DNA from: Neobacillus muris
Lineage (GTDB): Bacteria > Bacillota > Bacilli > Bacillales > Cytobacillaceae
Length of the DNA stretch: 64,000 bases
Assembly: GCF_943193175.1 (NCBI RefSeq)
Contig: NZ_CALPDF010000001.1
Span: 245,586 to 309,585 of the forward strand
Reading direction: 5' to 3'
Shown here: piece by piece, positions 47,129-57,328 of the stretch
How positions within the stretch are numbered: the stretch's first letter is position 1
How the letters are laid out: each line of letters opens with the position of its first letter
Program-made: the position numbers and the translations under genes
The notes under the pieces: generated by a model
Database searches by the model: none
Seen by the model: only the letters and a program-made list of their open reading frames with translations
Told to the model about the DNA's origin: nothing

Positions 47129-48241
47129 CTAGGTGTTTAGGACTTTTTGTATATCTGGATGGTTTGTGAGGATTTGGTTGCCGATGTAGTAGCTGAATGC
47201 CAGGGCGGCGGCTAGTGCGAGATAGATGGTAAATAGTTGGACTTTGGTTTTTTTATCGGTTTTGTAGTAGGTCTCGGTTGTGTGGACATCTTTTTTTAAG
47301 GCGGCTAGTTCTTTTTCTATTTGATTGAGGATCCGATCCATTGCTAGTTTCTGTTCTTGGTGTTCCTCTTCGCTTAAGGCAGGGATACCGGACAATTGTT
47401 GAAGGTACACGTCCTTTTTCATTTTTTCTATTTCCGTATTCATCTTGTTCAATAGTTCGGTAATCGGCGGATGCGAAACCCTCCTATTTGTCTTTCGAAC
47501 CAAATCTTGAACCGATCCCAAATCATGAGCTTCCTGCTTTAAGCTCCTTACAAACTGGTCAAGTTCCCGGACCTCGACCTTTAAATCCTGCAAACTTTTT
47601 TGTTTTTTATATAATTTGTACCATTCTCTAGCACCTAGAATGACGATCAGAAAGCCGATGAAACTAAGATGAATGACAGAAAAGACCAACAATAAGACAA
47701 TGCCGGCCCCCCATAGCTTCGTGCTGATTCCCGCTGCAATCCTTCCCCCATCCAACGGCGTAATCGGGATCAAATTGAATAAATTGATCATACCGCCCAG
47801 AATTATCAGAAGCGCCCAAAATGGTTCATGGGTATACCCATACAAAGGGAATGCCGGCAAAAAGGAGAGCAGCCCAAACAGCGGTCCCATATAGGCCACG
47901 AACCCCTCATCTTTGGCGTTTTTAGGCATTTCCTTCAGCCCGATGACCGCCCCCATAAACGGAATAAAGATGGCAGGGCCTACCGGCAGGTTGATCCGTT
48001 TCGCGGCATAGGCATGCCCCATTTCATGGACAAATAATAGATAAACGATGGCCGCTGCAAATTTCCAGCCAAAAAACAAGGCATAGGTTCCGAGATAAAT
48101 CACCATGCTCAAAAGGGTTTGCAGCTTAAGAACTTTGACTAGGACTAAAACATACTTCAATTTACCTAATAATAGGACTACAATTGTCCCCAATACCCCC
48201 AAAGAGGTCTTGCTTCCGCTGTTCCGATTCTTCTTTTTCAA
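47129..48241 (-). CDS. M50 family (site-2-protease type) membrane metalloprotease
   Basis: 370 residues. A basic N-terminus, then several helices with the zinc motif HEMGHA (HExxH, near residue 68) and the second site PLDGGR (near 160; Asp is the third ligand). Unlike the usual M50 enzymes it continues into a hydrophilic coiled-coil-like region (residues about 215-330) and ends in one more helix (LALAAALAFSYYIGNQIL). Start is a TTG 8 nt after AAAGGGG. Cleaves membrane proteins within the bilayer; target unknown. Divergent from a small membrane protein gene. Confidence 0.82.
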   Translation of the reverse strand: MKKKNRNSGSKTSLGVLGTIVVLLLGKLKYVLVLVKVLKLQTLLSMVIYLGTYALFFGWKFAAAIVYLLFVHEMGHAYAAKRINLPVGPAIFIPFMGAVIGLKEMPKNAKDEGFVAYMGPLFGLLSFLPAFPLYGYTHEPFWALLIILGGMINLFNLIPITPLDGGRIAAGISTKLWGAGIVLLLVFSVIHLSFIGFLIVILGAREWYKLYKKQKSLQDLKVEVRELDQFVRSLKQEAHDLGSVQDLVRKTNRRVSHPPITELLNKMNTEIEKMKKDVYLQQLSGIPALSEEEHQEQKLAMDRILNQIEKELAALKKDVHTTETYYKTDKKTKVQLFTIYLALAAALAFSYYIGNQILTNHPDIQKVLNT

Positions 48242-48450
48242 ATAGTCAACCCCTTTAAAAAATGGCAACTTTTGTCCCAGGATTCCGGTACTTTTTCTTT
48301 GTCGCACTTCTATTCTAACATCTTTGAATACTCAAATAATATATCAATCTTTTTTTGTGGAGATCACCGTTTGGGTTGCTATGTATAGGAATAAAGTCCC
48401 TCCCATTTCAAATAATACCTATACATAATCATTGTTTGGGAAGTGGATTC

Positions 48451-48978
48451 GTGCATTCTATTTTATTGATCGGATACGTACTGGCAGGTTGGAAATGGGG
48501 AGATTGGAGAAATTGGGAAAAGTATTATCCCACCATCCTATTCTTCCTGATTGGGGATTTATTGTATAATTTTTTACTATACAATTACCCAATGTGGAGC
48601 TACCATCCTTCTTTTGATAAACAGATATTGCCTAACCATACCATGATCTCCCTTGCCATTGAATTTTTAAGCTTTCCGGTAAAGGTACTCATTTACCTCG
48701 GCCATTATCCTGCGAAAAAAAGTAAGGCAAAGCAAGGCTTCTATATATTGGCATGGGTCGTTTCTTTAACCGTATTTGAATTAATCGCGCGAAATGTTTG
48801 GGGAGGCCTTTCCCATCATCATGGCTGGAACATCCTTTGGACCTTTCTATTTTATATCGTCATTTTTGGGCTGCTTAGACTGCATCAAATCCGGCCATTA
48901 TTGACATGGGTCATATCCTTTTGGATTATTACCTTCTTATTGATTTATTTTAAAGTGCCGATTGAAAAAATGAAGTGA
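48451..48978 (+). CDS. Small polytopic membrane protein (CBO0543-like)
   Basis: 175 residues with about five helices. Conserved-looking patches are GDWRNWEKYYPTILFFLIGD, YPMWSYHP and NHTMISLAIEFLSFP. A GTG at 48451 follows GGGAAGTGG. It is the sixth protein of this general type in the window. Function unknown. Confidence 0.65.
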   Translation: MHSILLIGYVLAGWKWGDWRNWEKYYPTILFFLIGDLLYNFLLYNYPMWSYHPSFDKQILPNHTMISLAIEFLSFPVKVLIYLGHYPAKKSKAKQGFYILAWVVSLTVFELIARNVWGGLSHHHGWNILWTFLFYIVIFGLLRLHQIRPLLTWVISFWIITFLLIYFKVPIEKMK

Positions 48979-49046
48979 CGTTCTGGCGGTAGTGCCAGCA
49001 GTTCAGTCTAAAGGGCTGTCCAGGCAAGCAAAAATAGCCATTGATA

Positions 49047-49076
49047 TAAAAAGAGGATAGCAAGATACTATCCTCT
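49047..49076 (-). terminator. Rho-independent terminator of the arc operon
   Basis: Read leftward: AGAGGATAG and CTATCCTCT form a 9-bp stem with a 7-nt loop, followed by TTTTT. It lies 44 bp beyond arcC. Confidence 0.85.
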
Positions 49077-49119
49077 CCAACCTCGACTATATTGCTGACA
49101 GAAACCATGTCTATCGCCT

Positions 49120-50079
49120 TTAAACCAGTACTGGAGCCCCATAAAGAGAAACGACGGTTCCAGCTTTTCCTTCAACAGCTTGGACAGCCTGCTCTAAGGA
49201 AGTAATAATCGCTCTTCGTTCAGGGCTGATTTCAGCAAATTGGATGGCAGCTTCCACCTTAGGGAGCATACTGCCTGCCGCAAACTGTCCTTCTTTGATA
49301 TACTCTTTTAATTCAGAAACCGTTACGTCTTCTAATTTCCTTTGGGTTGGCTTGTTAAAATCAACAAAAACATGGTCGACACCTGTTAAAATGACTAACG
49401 TATCGGCCCCAACGAGCTCGGCCAGTTTTTCCGAGGCATAGTCTTTGTCCACCACCGCCTCCACGCCCGCAATGCCATTTTTCGTTTCAATAACCGGAAT
49501 TCCTCCGCCTCCTGTTGAAATGACGATGTTCCCTTGCTCGACAAGAGAATTGATGACGGAATGCTCCATGATTCCGACCGGCTTTGGAGAAGCCACAACC
49601 CGTCTCCAGCCGCGGCCCGCATCCTCTTTATACCATACATGTGTCTCTTGCATGATTTTATTCGCTTCTTCTTCACTATAAAATGGACCAATAGGCTTTG
49701 TTGGATTAAGAAAAGCCGGATCATTCGGATCTACCACCACACGGGTCACAACCGTTATAACATTCTTATGGATATCTCTTTCTCTCAGAACCTTTTCCAT
49801 CGCGTTTTGCATCCAATAGCCAATCATTCCCTGACTCATCGCCCCACAGGTATCAAGCGGCATGGCCGGATTATTGGCACAATCAGCGGCTGCCTGCTGC
49901 AATAAAATGTTGCCGACCTGAGGGCCATTTCCATGTGAAATGATAATATTAATCCCTTGTTCAATGAAATCAACAAGCTTCCTTGCTGTCATTTCAAGTA
50001 CATGCTGCTGGGCAGCAGCAGAAGCATCACCCGATTGGATGGCATTTCCGCCTAAAGCAATGACAACCTTTCTAGACAT
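49120..50079 (-). CDS. arcC: Carbamate kinase
   Basis: 319 residues. Amino-acid-kinase fold with VIALGGNAI at the N-terminus, [11 protein letters not shown] near residue 48, and STGGGGIPV near residue 210. Last gene of the arginine deiminase operon. Transfers phosphate from carbamoyl phosphate to ADP, making ATP, ammonia and CO2. Start ATG follows AGGAGG. Full length, no oddities. Confidence 0.95.
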   Translation of the reverse strand: MSRKVVIALGGNAIQSGDASAAAQQHVLEMTARKLVDFIEQGINIIISHGNGPQVGNILLQQAAADCANNPAMPLDTCGAMSQGMIGYWMQNAMEKVLRERDIHKNVITVVTRVVVDPNDPAFLNPTKPIGPFYSEEEANKIMQETHVWYKEDAGRGWRRVVASPKPVGIMEHSVINSLVEQGNIVISTGGGGIPVIETKNGIAGVEAVVDKDYASEKLAELVGADTLVILTGVDHVFVDFNKPTQRKLEDVTVSELKEYIKEGQFAAGSMLPKVEAAIQFAEISPERRAIITSLEQAVQAVEGKAGTVVSLYGAPVLV

Positions 50080-50122
50080 ATAGGTTCCTCCTATTCATTC
50101 ATACATAACCGAACGGAATTTT

Positions 50123-51523
50123 TTAAAATGAAATTTTCCCCAGCACCAACATGATAATGGCGGCAACAGCTGATAAATCAAAGATGACTGACCATACAAG
50201 CTCACTTCGATGCTTAAAGGTTTTTTCACCGCGTTCTTTCTGGGCAATTCTAAAGACCAAAATACCAACGGCATATAGGACAGCCGTTAATAACAAATAA
50301 CTAAGTCCGGCAGCATATAGTAACCAAATCGCATAAATGGAAGCAATGACCCCAAGGACCATTTGCTTCGATTCCTTTTTTTCTATGCTATATTTCACCT
50401 GGTATAAGGCCGAGAATAAATAAGGAATCAAAATGGCTGAACTGGCAAGTGAAAAGGCAAAATTATAAGGTTTATCAGAAACTAACAAAGTGAGTAAGAA
50501 AATTTGCACCAATACGTTGGTAATGATTAAGGCATTAATCGGTGCCTTATTCTTGTTTTCCTTTGCAAACAATTTCGGCAGGATTCCTTCTTTCGCTGCT
50601 AAATAAGGCAGCTCAGCAGCCAGCAAAGTCCATCCCAGCAAGGCCCCTAATAAGGAAACGATCAGTCCAATATTGACAACAGCAGCGCCCCAAGGACCGA
50701 CCACTTCTTTTAATACATAGGCCATCGACGGACTCTTTAATCCGGCAAGATCGGCTTGTGACATAATTCCATAGGACAATAAAGTAATGAAGACATAGAT
50801 AATTAATGTAGAGAGTAATCCAATCACGGTGGCCTTGCCGACATCCTTCATATCCTTGGCACGACCGGAAAGAACAACAGCCCCTTCAATTCCAATGAAC
50901 ACCCACAAGGTGACGAGCATGGTACTCTTTGTCTGACTCATCACATCTGAAAAAAGGAAGCTATCTCCTCCCCAGAAATCCATCGAAAAGGTTTTTAGCT
51001 TAAAGGCAAAGATGGCGAGAATGATAAAAAGAAAAATCGGAACAAGCTTTCCAATCGTCACAACTAAATTGACCAATGCAGCGGAATGCACACCGCGCAA
51101 TATTAAGAAATGCAGCAGCCAAAGCAGAACAGATGCCCCAATAATGGAAGCCACATTGGCACCATCAAAGATAGGAATAAAATATCCGATCCCGCTGAAT
51201 AGTAGAGTTAAAAAAGCGATGTTGCCTAACCATGCCGATAACCAATAGCCCCATGCGGAGTTAAAGCCCCAATAATCGCCGAAACCGGCTCTTGCATAAC
51301 TGAAGATGCCGCCTTCAAGGTCTGGACGTTTGTAGGTCAAATTTTGAAAGCAAAGAGCAAGAGCAATCATCCCAATGCCAGTAATCACCCATCCGATGAT
51401 CACAGCGCCCGCAGAAGCTCCGCCAGCCATGTCCGATACAAGGTTGAAGGCCCCGCCGCCAATCATCGAACCAATGACAATTGCAATTAACGAAAACAGC
51501 CCTAGCTTTTTCCCGTCAGCCAT
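50123..51523 (-). CDS. arcD: Arginine/ornithine antiporter (APC family)
   Basis: 466 residues with 12-13 helices. APC family marks: IVIGSMIGGGAFNL near the N-terminus and EGGIFSYARAGFG (near residue 75). Located between arcB and arcC, the standard position for ArcD, which swaps ornithine out for arginine in. GAGGAG precedes the ATG. A second, closely similar copy lies at 54247, about 60-70% identical by eye. Confidence 0.93.
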   Translation of the reverse strand: MADGKKLGLFSLIAIVIGSMIGGGAFNLVSDMAGGASAGAVIIGWVITGIGMIALALCFQNLTYKRPDLEGGIFSYARAGFGDYWGFNSAWGYWLSAWLGNIAFLTLLFSGIGYFIPIFDGANVASIIGASVLLWLLHFLILRGVHSAALVNLVVTIGKLVPIFLFIILAIFAFKLKTFSMDFWGGDSFLFSDVMSQTKSTMLVTLWVFIGIEGAVVLSGRAKDMKDVGKATVIGLLSTLIIYVFITLLSYGIMSQADLAGLKSPSMAYVLKEVVGPWGAAVVNIGLIVSLLGALLGWTLLAAELPYLAAKEGILPKLFAKENKNKAPINALIITNVLVQIFLLTLLVSDKPYNFAFSLASSAILIPYLFSALYQVKYSIEKKESKQMVLGVIASIYAIWLLYAAGLSYLLLTAVLYAVGILVFRIAQKERGEKTFKHRSELVWSVIFDLSAVAAIIMLVLGKISF

Positions 51524-51601
51524 TTTGTTTCACTCCTCTTCCTATTTTGGAGAACATGAAGGGGAAAGGGAAACCCCCCCTTCTCCCCATAAATCAATCG
51601 T

Positions 51602-52612
51602 CTATTTCAAATTTCCAAGAGTTGCCGCCATTACTGCTTTAATCGTATGCATTCTGTTTTCAGCTTGATCAAATACTTTAGAATGCTCACTGCGGAATAC
51701 CTCATTCGTTACTTCCATTTCTGGCAGTCCGTGTTTATCGTAAATGTCTTTTCCATAGCTCGTTTCAAGGTCATGGAATGCAGGCAGGCAGTGCAAGAAA
51801 ATGACCTGTTCATTCCCTGTTTTACGAATCATGTCCATGTTTACTTGGTACGGAGACAGAAGGGCAATTCTTTCAGCAAACTGGTCCTCTTCACCCATGG
51901 ATACCCAAACATCTGTATAGATGACATCTGCCCCGGCAACACCTTCATCCACATTGGACGTGATCGTTACATTGCCGCCCGACTTTGCTGCCAGTTCTTT
52001 GGCCAATTCCACAATTTCTTCAGCAGGGAAAAGCGATTCTGGCGAGCAGATGCGCACGTCCATGCCGACTAGTGCTCCGCCGACAAGCAAACTGTTGGCT
52101 ACATTATTGCGCCCGTCTCCAACGTAAACGAATTGAATGCCTTCCAAATGGCCAAAATTTTCTTTTACCGTTAAGAAGTCTGCAAGTGTCTGCGTCGGAT
52201 GCCATTGGTCCGTTAGTCCGTTCCATACAGGAACACCTGAATGTTGTGCCAGCATTTCTACCTTTTTGTGCTCAAAGCCCCGGAACTCGATTCCATCGAA
52301 CATGCGGCCTAACACTTTAGCTGTATCTTCAATCGATTCTTTTTTCCCTAATTGAATGTCGTCCTTACCCAAATACTCAGGATGTGCCCCTAGATCGATA
52401 CACGCAACCGTAAACGCGCAGCGAGTGCGGGTAGATGGTTTTTCGAATAAAAGGGCGATATTTTTACCCTCCAAATGGCGATGCGTTATACCGCGTTTCT
52501 TTTCATCCTTCAATTTCATCGCTAATTCAATAAAATAAAGGAATTCTTCCCTCGAAAAATCTTTTTCACATAAAAAGCTTTTGCCCTGTAATTTTGGTGT
52601 AGCTGCTAACAT
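51602..52612 (-). CDS. arcB: Ornithine carbamoyltransferase, catabolic
   Basis: 336 residues. Carbamoyl-phosphate motif STRTRCAF (near residue 57), [11 protein letters not shown] (near 135), and the ornithine/cysteine motif HCLPAFHD (near 273). In this operon the enzyme runs backward, splitting citrulline with phosphate into ornithine and carbamoyl phosphate. ATG with GGAGAGAGG upstream. Second gene, 50 bp from arcA. Confidence 0.95.
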   Translation of the reverse strand: MLAATPKLQGKSFLCEKDFSREEFLYFIELAMKLKDEKKRGITHRHLEGKNIALLFEKPSTRTRCAFTVACIDLGAHPEYLGKDDIQLGKKESIEDTAKVLGRMFDGIEFRGFEHKKVEMLAQHSGVPVWNGLTDQWHPTQTLADFLTVKENFGHLEGIQFVYVGDGRNNVANSLLVGGALVGMDVRICSPESLFPAEEIVELAKELAAKSGGNVTITSNVDEGVAGADVIYTDVWVSMGEEDQFAERIALLSPYQVNMDMIRKTGNEQVIFLHCLPAFHDLETSYGKDIYDKHGLPEMEVTNEVFRSEHSKVFDQAENRMHTIKAVMAATLGNLK

Positions 52613-52662
52613 TTTCCTCTCTCCTTCTATGAAAATAGTTGTATATGATGTTTCATGGATGA

Positions 52663-53943
52663 TCAGATGTCTTCACGTACGATCGGCATACTCATGCAGC
52701 GCGGGCCCCCACGGCCGCGGGACAATTCCGAGCTTAAAACTTCCACCACTTCAATCCCATGCTGGCGCAGCAGTTGATTCGAAATACAATTACGGTCATA
52801 GGTAACAACAATGCCAGGAGCAATCGCCAATGTATTGGAGCCGTCATTCCACTGTTCACGAGAGGATGCGATTTCGTCGCCGCCGCCGCAAGGAATCAGG
52901 ACAAGCTCACTGAGTCCGAGTACTTCTTTTAAGGCAGCCTGCAGATTGGAACGATGGGAAATATTCACATGATCCGTATCCGGACCCTTTTCAAGGATAT
53001 ATACATTCATGTTGCCCTCTGGGCCTTGGATAGCAGGGTGGATGGTAAATTTATCATAGTCGACCATCGTCAATACGGTATCCAGATGCATGAAAGCGCG
53101 GCTTTTCGGAATTTCAACCGCAAGCACTTTTTTAAAGGAGCTGTTTCGGTTAAACAGGTTTAATGCCAATCTTTCAATCGCCCGCGCGGACGTTCGGGCA
53201 GAAACCCCGATAGCGACAACTTCTTTATTTAAAATGAGTTCATCCCCTCCCTCAATCGGGAATTCATAGTCACGATTCAGCCAAACGGGCACATCATGGC
53301 CAGCAAACCTCGGATGATACTTAATAATGTAGTCCATAAATAAGGATTCACGGCGGCGGGCAGGTTCACGCATTTTGTTAATCGTTAAGCCATTGCCCAT
53401 GCTGGCTGCCGGGTCACGGGTGAAATAAAGGTTCGGCATCGGATCAAGATAGAATGGATAGTGATCTTCCATTAATTCATACAAATGCGTTTTTTTGTTT
53501 TCCTCAATTTCTCTCTTCAGAACGCCGCTCATAATTTTGTCCACCATGTCTGCTGTTGAAAAGGATAGCAAGAATTCTCGTAAAACCTTTGCTGCCCCAT
53601 TGACATTCGCATGGCTCTCTCGTAAAATATCATCGACAAATTGTTTTTTTAGTTCGGGATTGCTTAATGTCTCTGAAACTAATTTTTCGAGGTATAGAAT
53701 TTCTATGCCTCTATTTTTTAATGCCTCTGCAAAATAATCATGCTCTCTTTGAACAATCGGCAGGTAGGGAATATCATCAAATAACAGACGCTGCAGATAT
53801 TCCGGCACTAAATTCTCCAGTTCCTTCCCAGGACGCTTCAATAAAACGGTTCTTAACGTCCCAATTTCAGATGTAACATGGATCGGGTGTTTTAATTTAT
53901 GGCGGCTTCCCTGTTCGGGAGTAAGTACTGCGGCACTCCTCAT
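52663..53943 (-). CDS. arcA: Arginine deiminase
   Basis: 426 residues. Guanidino-modifying fold with the motifs [22 protein letters not shown] (near residue 170), [10 protein letters not shown] (near 282) and the nucleophilic Cys close to the C-terminus (GGPRCMSMP). Converts arginine to citrulline and ammonia. First gene of arcABDC; AAAGGAGG precedes the ATG. Candidate cre, Crp/Fnr and ARG boxes lie in the 303-bp upstream region. Confidence 0.96.
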   Translation of the reverse strand: MRSAAVLTPEQGSRHKLKHPIHVTSEIGTLRTVLLKRPGKELENLVPEYLQRLLFDDIPYLPIVQREHDYFAEALKNRGIEILYLEKLVSETLSNPELKKQFVDDILRESHANVNGAAKVLREFLLSFSTADMVDKIMSGVLKREIEENKKTHLYELMEDHYPFYLDPMPNLYFTRDPAASMGNGLTINKMREPARRRESLFMDYIIKYHPRFAGHDVPVWLNRDYEFPIEGGDELILNKEVVAIGVSARTSARAIERLALNLFNRNSSFKKVLAVEIPKSRAFMHLDTVLTMVDYDKFTIHPAIQGPEGNMNVYILEKGPDTDHVNISHRSNLQAALKEVLGLSELVLIPCGGGDEIASSREQWNDGSNTLAIAPGIVVTYDRNCISNQLLRQHGIEVVEVLSSELSRGRGGPRCMSMPIVREDI

Positions 53944-53995
53944 GTTTCTTCCTCCTTTATTTGAACTTTCCTTTCTACACTTTTAGTTTAAGGTT

Positions 53996-54093
53996 TGTAA
54001 ACGGTTTCTTTTGTGAGGATGGTTACAGCCCCCTCGTTAAAATCCTAACGGAATTTTGTCAAAGCCATGAGGCTGCTTGCATATTTATGTAAA
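53996..54093 (-). promoter_or_regulatory. Control region of arcA: cre, Crp/Fnr and ARG boxes
   Basis: TGTAAACGGTTTCT (53996-54009) matches the cre consensus at 13 of 14 positions. TGTGA-N6-TTACA (54012-54027) fits the Crp/Fnr (ArcR) box. CTTGCATATTTATGTAAA (54076-54093) matches 13 of 18 positions of the complement of the Bacillus ARG box, as I recall that consensus. They lie 53 to 150 bp upstream of arcA. ArcR and ArgR are both encoded 3 kb upstream and are known activators of the arc operon in B. licheniformis. Confidence 0.6.
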
Positions 54094-54196
54094 AATCAGT
54101 GAAAATCGGTGATTTTCCGTTTCCATGGCTTGAATATCGGCTGAATGTCACAATCATTTCACAAATAAAGTTCTAAAATTCAAAAAAATCAACATA

Positions 54197-54225
54197 AAAA
54201 TAGAAGACTGGCTCGCCAGTCTTCT
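54197..54225 (-). terminator. Terminator after the second arcD
   Basis: AGAAGACTGGC and GCCAGTCTTCT form a perfect 11-bp stem with a 2-nt gap; leftward it is followed by ATTTTTATG. Confidence 0.8.
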
Positions 54226-54246
54226 TTTGTCATGAGTATATTCTTG

Positions 54247-55647
54247 TCAAATCGAAATTCCGCCTGCCGCCAGCATGAAGATCGAGTAAACGGCAATGGC
54301 TACAATCAAACCGGCACAGACCAGTTCAAATGGCTGAAACACCTTTTTTTTGCGTTCTTTCTGAGAATAAATAAACAGGATAATCCCCAGCGCATACAAA
54401 ACCGCTGTTAACAGCAAATAGTCCAATCCTGCCGCGTACAAAATCCACACCGCATAAAGAGAAGCAATCAGGCCCACTGCCATTTGCTTCTTCTCCTTTA
54501 GCTGGAAGCTTACCTTCACTTGATATAAAGCAGAAAACAGATAGGGCACCAAAATGGCCGAACTGGCCATCGAAAAAGCAAAATTATATGGCTTTTGTGA
54601 TACCAGCAGCGTAAGCAGGAACAGCTGAATTAACACGCCGGAAAAAACCAGGGAGTTCATCGGAACATTTCGGCGATTCTGCTTGGCAAACACCTCCGGA
54701 AATGTTCCATCTTTTGCCGCTATATAGGGAATTTCAGCAGCAAACAGCATCCAGCCCAGCAATGCGCCTAAAAGCGAGACAATTAAGCCAAGATTGATAA
54801 AGGCAGCGCCCCACGGGCCAACAATACTTTCTAACACATAGGCCATTGCCGGGCTCTTTAAATCTGTCAGTTCTTCATGAGGCATCGCACCCAGGGACAA
54901 TATGGAAAGGCAAATATAAATAATCAGGGTCGAACTTAAGCCGATCACCGTCGCTTTGCCAACATCCTTTTTATGCCTTGCCCGGCTTGATAACACAACA
55001 GCCCCTTCCACTCCGGTAAAGACCCATAGGGATACCAGCATCGTGCTTTTGATTTGACTTAATAGATTCATCAATGAAAAACCATCGCTGCCCCAGAAAT
55101 GATAGGAGAGCGTTTTAAGATGAAAGGCAAACAAGGCAATGATGATAAAGAGGAAAATCGGGATTAATTTGCCAATCGTGACTACAAGATTAACCAATGC
55201 TGCGGACTGAACGCCCCGCAAAATAATGAAAATCATGACCCATAGGAAAATCGACGCCCCGATAATCGATGGCAGATTTCCTCCAGTAAAGACCGGAAAA
55301 AAGTAGCCAAGGGCACTGAAAAGCAGGGTTAAGAAGGCAATATTCCCAAGCCACACCGACAGCCAGTATCCCCAGGCAGAACTAAAGCCCAAATAGCTGC
55401 CAAATCCGGCCTTGGCAAAGCTGTAAATGCCCCCCTCCAAATTAGGGTGTTTATTCGTTAAATTTTGAAATGAAAAGACGAGGGCGAACATCCCAATGCC
55501 TGTGATTACCCAGCCAATTAAAATAGCGCCGGCATTGGCTCCAGCAGCCATATCCGCTGCGACATTGAAGCCCCCGCCGCCAATCTGTGAGCCAATCACT
55601 AAGGCGACCAATGCCAGTAAGCCCAGCTTTTTATCGTTGTTTTGCAT
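54247..55647 (-). CDS. arcD: Second arginine/ornithine antiporter (APC family)
   Basis: 466 residues with 12-13 helices, paralogous to the gene at 50123 along its whole length (GGGGFNV at the N-terminus, LEGGIYSFAKAGFG, ESIVGPWGAAFINLGL). The ATG at 55647 follows GGAAG; a TTG one codon earlier is possible. It has its own terminator and precedes arcA, so it is probably a separate unit. The two copies may differ in regulation or in substrate (arginine/ornithine against agmatine or citrulline). Confidence 0.88.
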   Translation of the reverse strand: MQNNDKKLGLLALVALVIGSQIGGGGFNVAADMAAGANAGAILIGWVITGIGMFALVFSFQNLTNKHPNLEGGIYSFAKAGFGSYLGFSSAWGYWLSVWLGNIAFLTLLFSALGYFFPVFTGGNLPSIIGASIFLWVMIFIILRGVQSAALVNLVVTIGKLIPIFLFIIIALFAFHLKTLSYHFWGSDGFSLMNLLSQIKSTMLVSLWVFTGVEGAVVLSSRARHKKDVGKATVIGLSSTLIIYICLSILSLGAMPHEELTDLKSPAMAYVLESIVGPWGAAFINLGLIVSLLGALLGWMLFAAEIPYIAAKDGTFPEVFAKQNRRNVPMNSLVFSGVLIQLFLLTLLVSQKPYNFAFSMASSAILVPYLFSALYQVKVSFQLKEKKQMAVGLIASLYAVWILYAAGLDYLLLTAVLYALGIILFIYSQKERKKKVFQPFELVCAGLIVAIAVYSIFMLAAGGISI

Positions 55648-55867
55648 CAAAATCTTCCTTCCAGCATGAAACCATACCTGACTGATTCTATTAACTATAT
55701 TTAATGCATAATAATAGGTTCCACTGTATTTTCAGTAGTATCATATAAAGATTTTGAACTGAAATCAATGTTAATAATATGGAAATATCAAGCCTTCCCT
55801 CTGCTGCACAGAAAAAGCAGGCTTTAAAAAAACAACCCGCGGAATGTATAAACATCACATCCCCGGG

Positions 55868-56494
55868 TCATTGGAGGGTAATTTCAGGCTGCTGTGCCTG
55901 CGGTATTTTATTGAACTGCTGCAGCTCGGATGCTTTCATAGGGATGCGAATGTAGACTGTCTTTTCCTGTCGTTTGACTAAGTACACAGGGGTCAAACTG
56001 CTTTTGCCGGCCTGCTCCCAATTCAATTGTACATTTACCTTTTGTGTCCTATGATTATAGTTTTTTAACGTGATGGCACATTCCAAGAATGCCTGTTTAT
56101 TGCTTACCGTGCATGGGCGTTCGTTCCGGATAATTTCCACCGCATCCCTTCCGTCTTTCCCTGCATAGACATACGATTTTACAGTGGCGGCCATCATGGC
56201 ATTGATAAGGATGGGAACAAGGAAGATCAGAAAGATCAGGATGATGGGCCCATATTTTTCATACATCTCCTTATGCCGCTTTTCACCGTGTGCTTCGAAC
56301 CATTTTAAGAATAATAGAATCCCGGCTATTTGCAAAAGGGCAGCCGTGATTCTTATGATGAGGCTGCTGCCTTCAGCAGGAAGATGGAACAAGGAAGCCC
56401 CCGCTAATGAATCACTATTGGGCAGTTTGATGACTAGCAGCAGTCCGAATCCAAACACAATTGCTCCGAGAATATGATAAGAGATCTTGGTCAT
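55868..56494 (-). CDS. Hypothetical membrane protein in the arc region
   Basis: 208 residues. Three hydrophobic segments (residues about 5-25, 45-65, 80-100), then an extracytoplasmic beta-rich domain (from about residue 105) with two cysteines (PCTVSN and ECAITL). The ATG at 56494 follows GGGAGGGG. Not recognised. It sits between arcR and the second arcD in the same direction. Confidence 0.65.
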   Translation of the reverse strand: MTKISYHILGAIVFGFGLLLVIKLPNSDSLAGASLFHLPAEGSSLIIRITAALLQIAGILLFLKWFEAHGEKRHKEMYEKYGPIILIFLIFLVPILINAMMAATVKSYVYAGKDGRDAVEIIRNERPCTVSNKQAFLECAITLKNYNHRTQKVNVQLNWEQAGKSSLTPVYLVKRQEKTVYIRIPMKASELQQFNKIPQAQQPEITLQ

Positions 56495-56587
56495 ACCAGA
56501 CCGGCCCCTCCCGCTTTTGATTGATATACCAACAGTATATTTCAAATAAGGAAGGAGATAAAATATTTTATATCATTTTTCTGAATA

Positions 56588-57301
56588 TTACAGCAACTGG
56601 TGAACCTCCTTGAAATATTCAGGCTGGTGGAAGTGGATTTTTTTGGCGTCCACGGAAATGATCTGTTCCCTTTTTAATTGGTTCATTAAGAGACTGACCG
56701 TTTCCCGTGAGGTCCCCGACATTTTGGCAATATTAGCGGCGGTTAGAGGACAAGGGATGATAAGCCCCTCTTTTGTTTTCTCGCCAAGATCCTCCATCAA
56801 GAATTGCAAAGTATGCAGCACACGTTCTTGAGCATTGGGAGTCATGGTTTTTTGCACACGTTTTTGATGGAGGTTTAAAATATCAGATAATTTGTGTATG
56901 ATGGAAAGCAGCTGCTTCGGATTGGTCTTGAGCCATTCCTCAAGGATATGGGTTTGGATGAAATATAATTGCACATCGGTTACAGTGACAGCCGTATCCT
57001 GATACACCTTATCCTGAAAGATCCCGACATAGGGAAACATCTGATTTTTTTTAATAAAGTCAAGATACATCATCGTGCCTTCCTCACTGCTGCGTTCATA
57101 CATAATGTAACCGTCAAGTAAAAAGAAGATTTTGTCACGGGGATCTCCTTGCATAAACAAACATTGATTTTTTTTAAAGGATCGAAAATAAAAATAGGAC
57201 AGGTATTTACTAAGCGTTTTATCTGAAATATGATTAAAAATATCAAAATGCCGTAAATCAGTGATGATATCCAAGTCTGCTATATTTGATGCATCCAGCA
57301 T
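56588..57301 (-). CDS. arcR: Crp/Fnr family regulator (ArcR-like)
   Basis: 237 residues: N-terminal cyclic-nucleotide-binding-like domain (residues about 20-135), a long dimer helix and a C-terminal helix-turn-helix (NIAKMSGTSRETVSLLMNQL, near residue 190). The iron-sulfur cysteines of FNR are absent. AAGGAGC precedes the ATG. It is 27 bp downstream of argR and close to the arc operon, like ArcR of Bacillus licheniformis, which activates arc genes without oxygen. A fitting TGTGA-N6-TTACA box lies upstream of arcA. Confidence 0.88.
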   Translation of the reverse strand: MLDASNIADLDIITDLRHFDIFNHISDKTLSKYLSYFYFRSFKKNQCLFMQGDPRDKIFFLLDGYIMYERSSEEGTMMYLDFIKKNQMFPYVGIFQDKVYQDTAVTVTDVQLYFIQTHILEEWLKTNPKQLLSIIHKLSDILNLHQKRVQKTMTPNAQERVLHTLQFLMEDLGEKTKEGLIIPCPLTAANIAKMSGTSRETVSLLMNQLKREQIISVDAKKIHFHQPEYFKEVHQLL

Positions 57302-57328
57302 CTCAATCGCTCCTTTTCATATAAAGAA

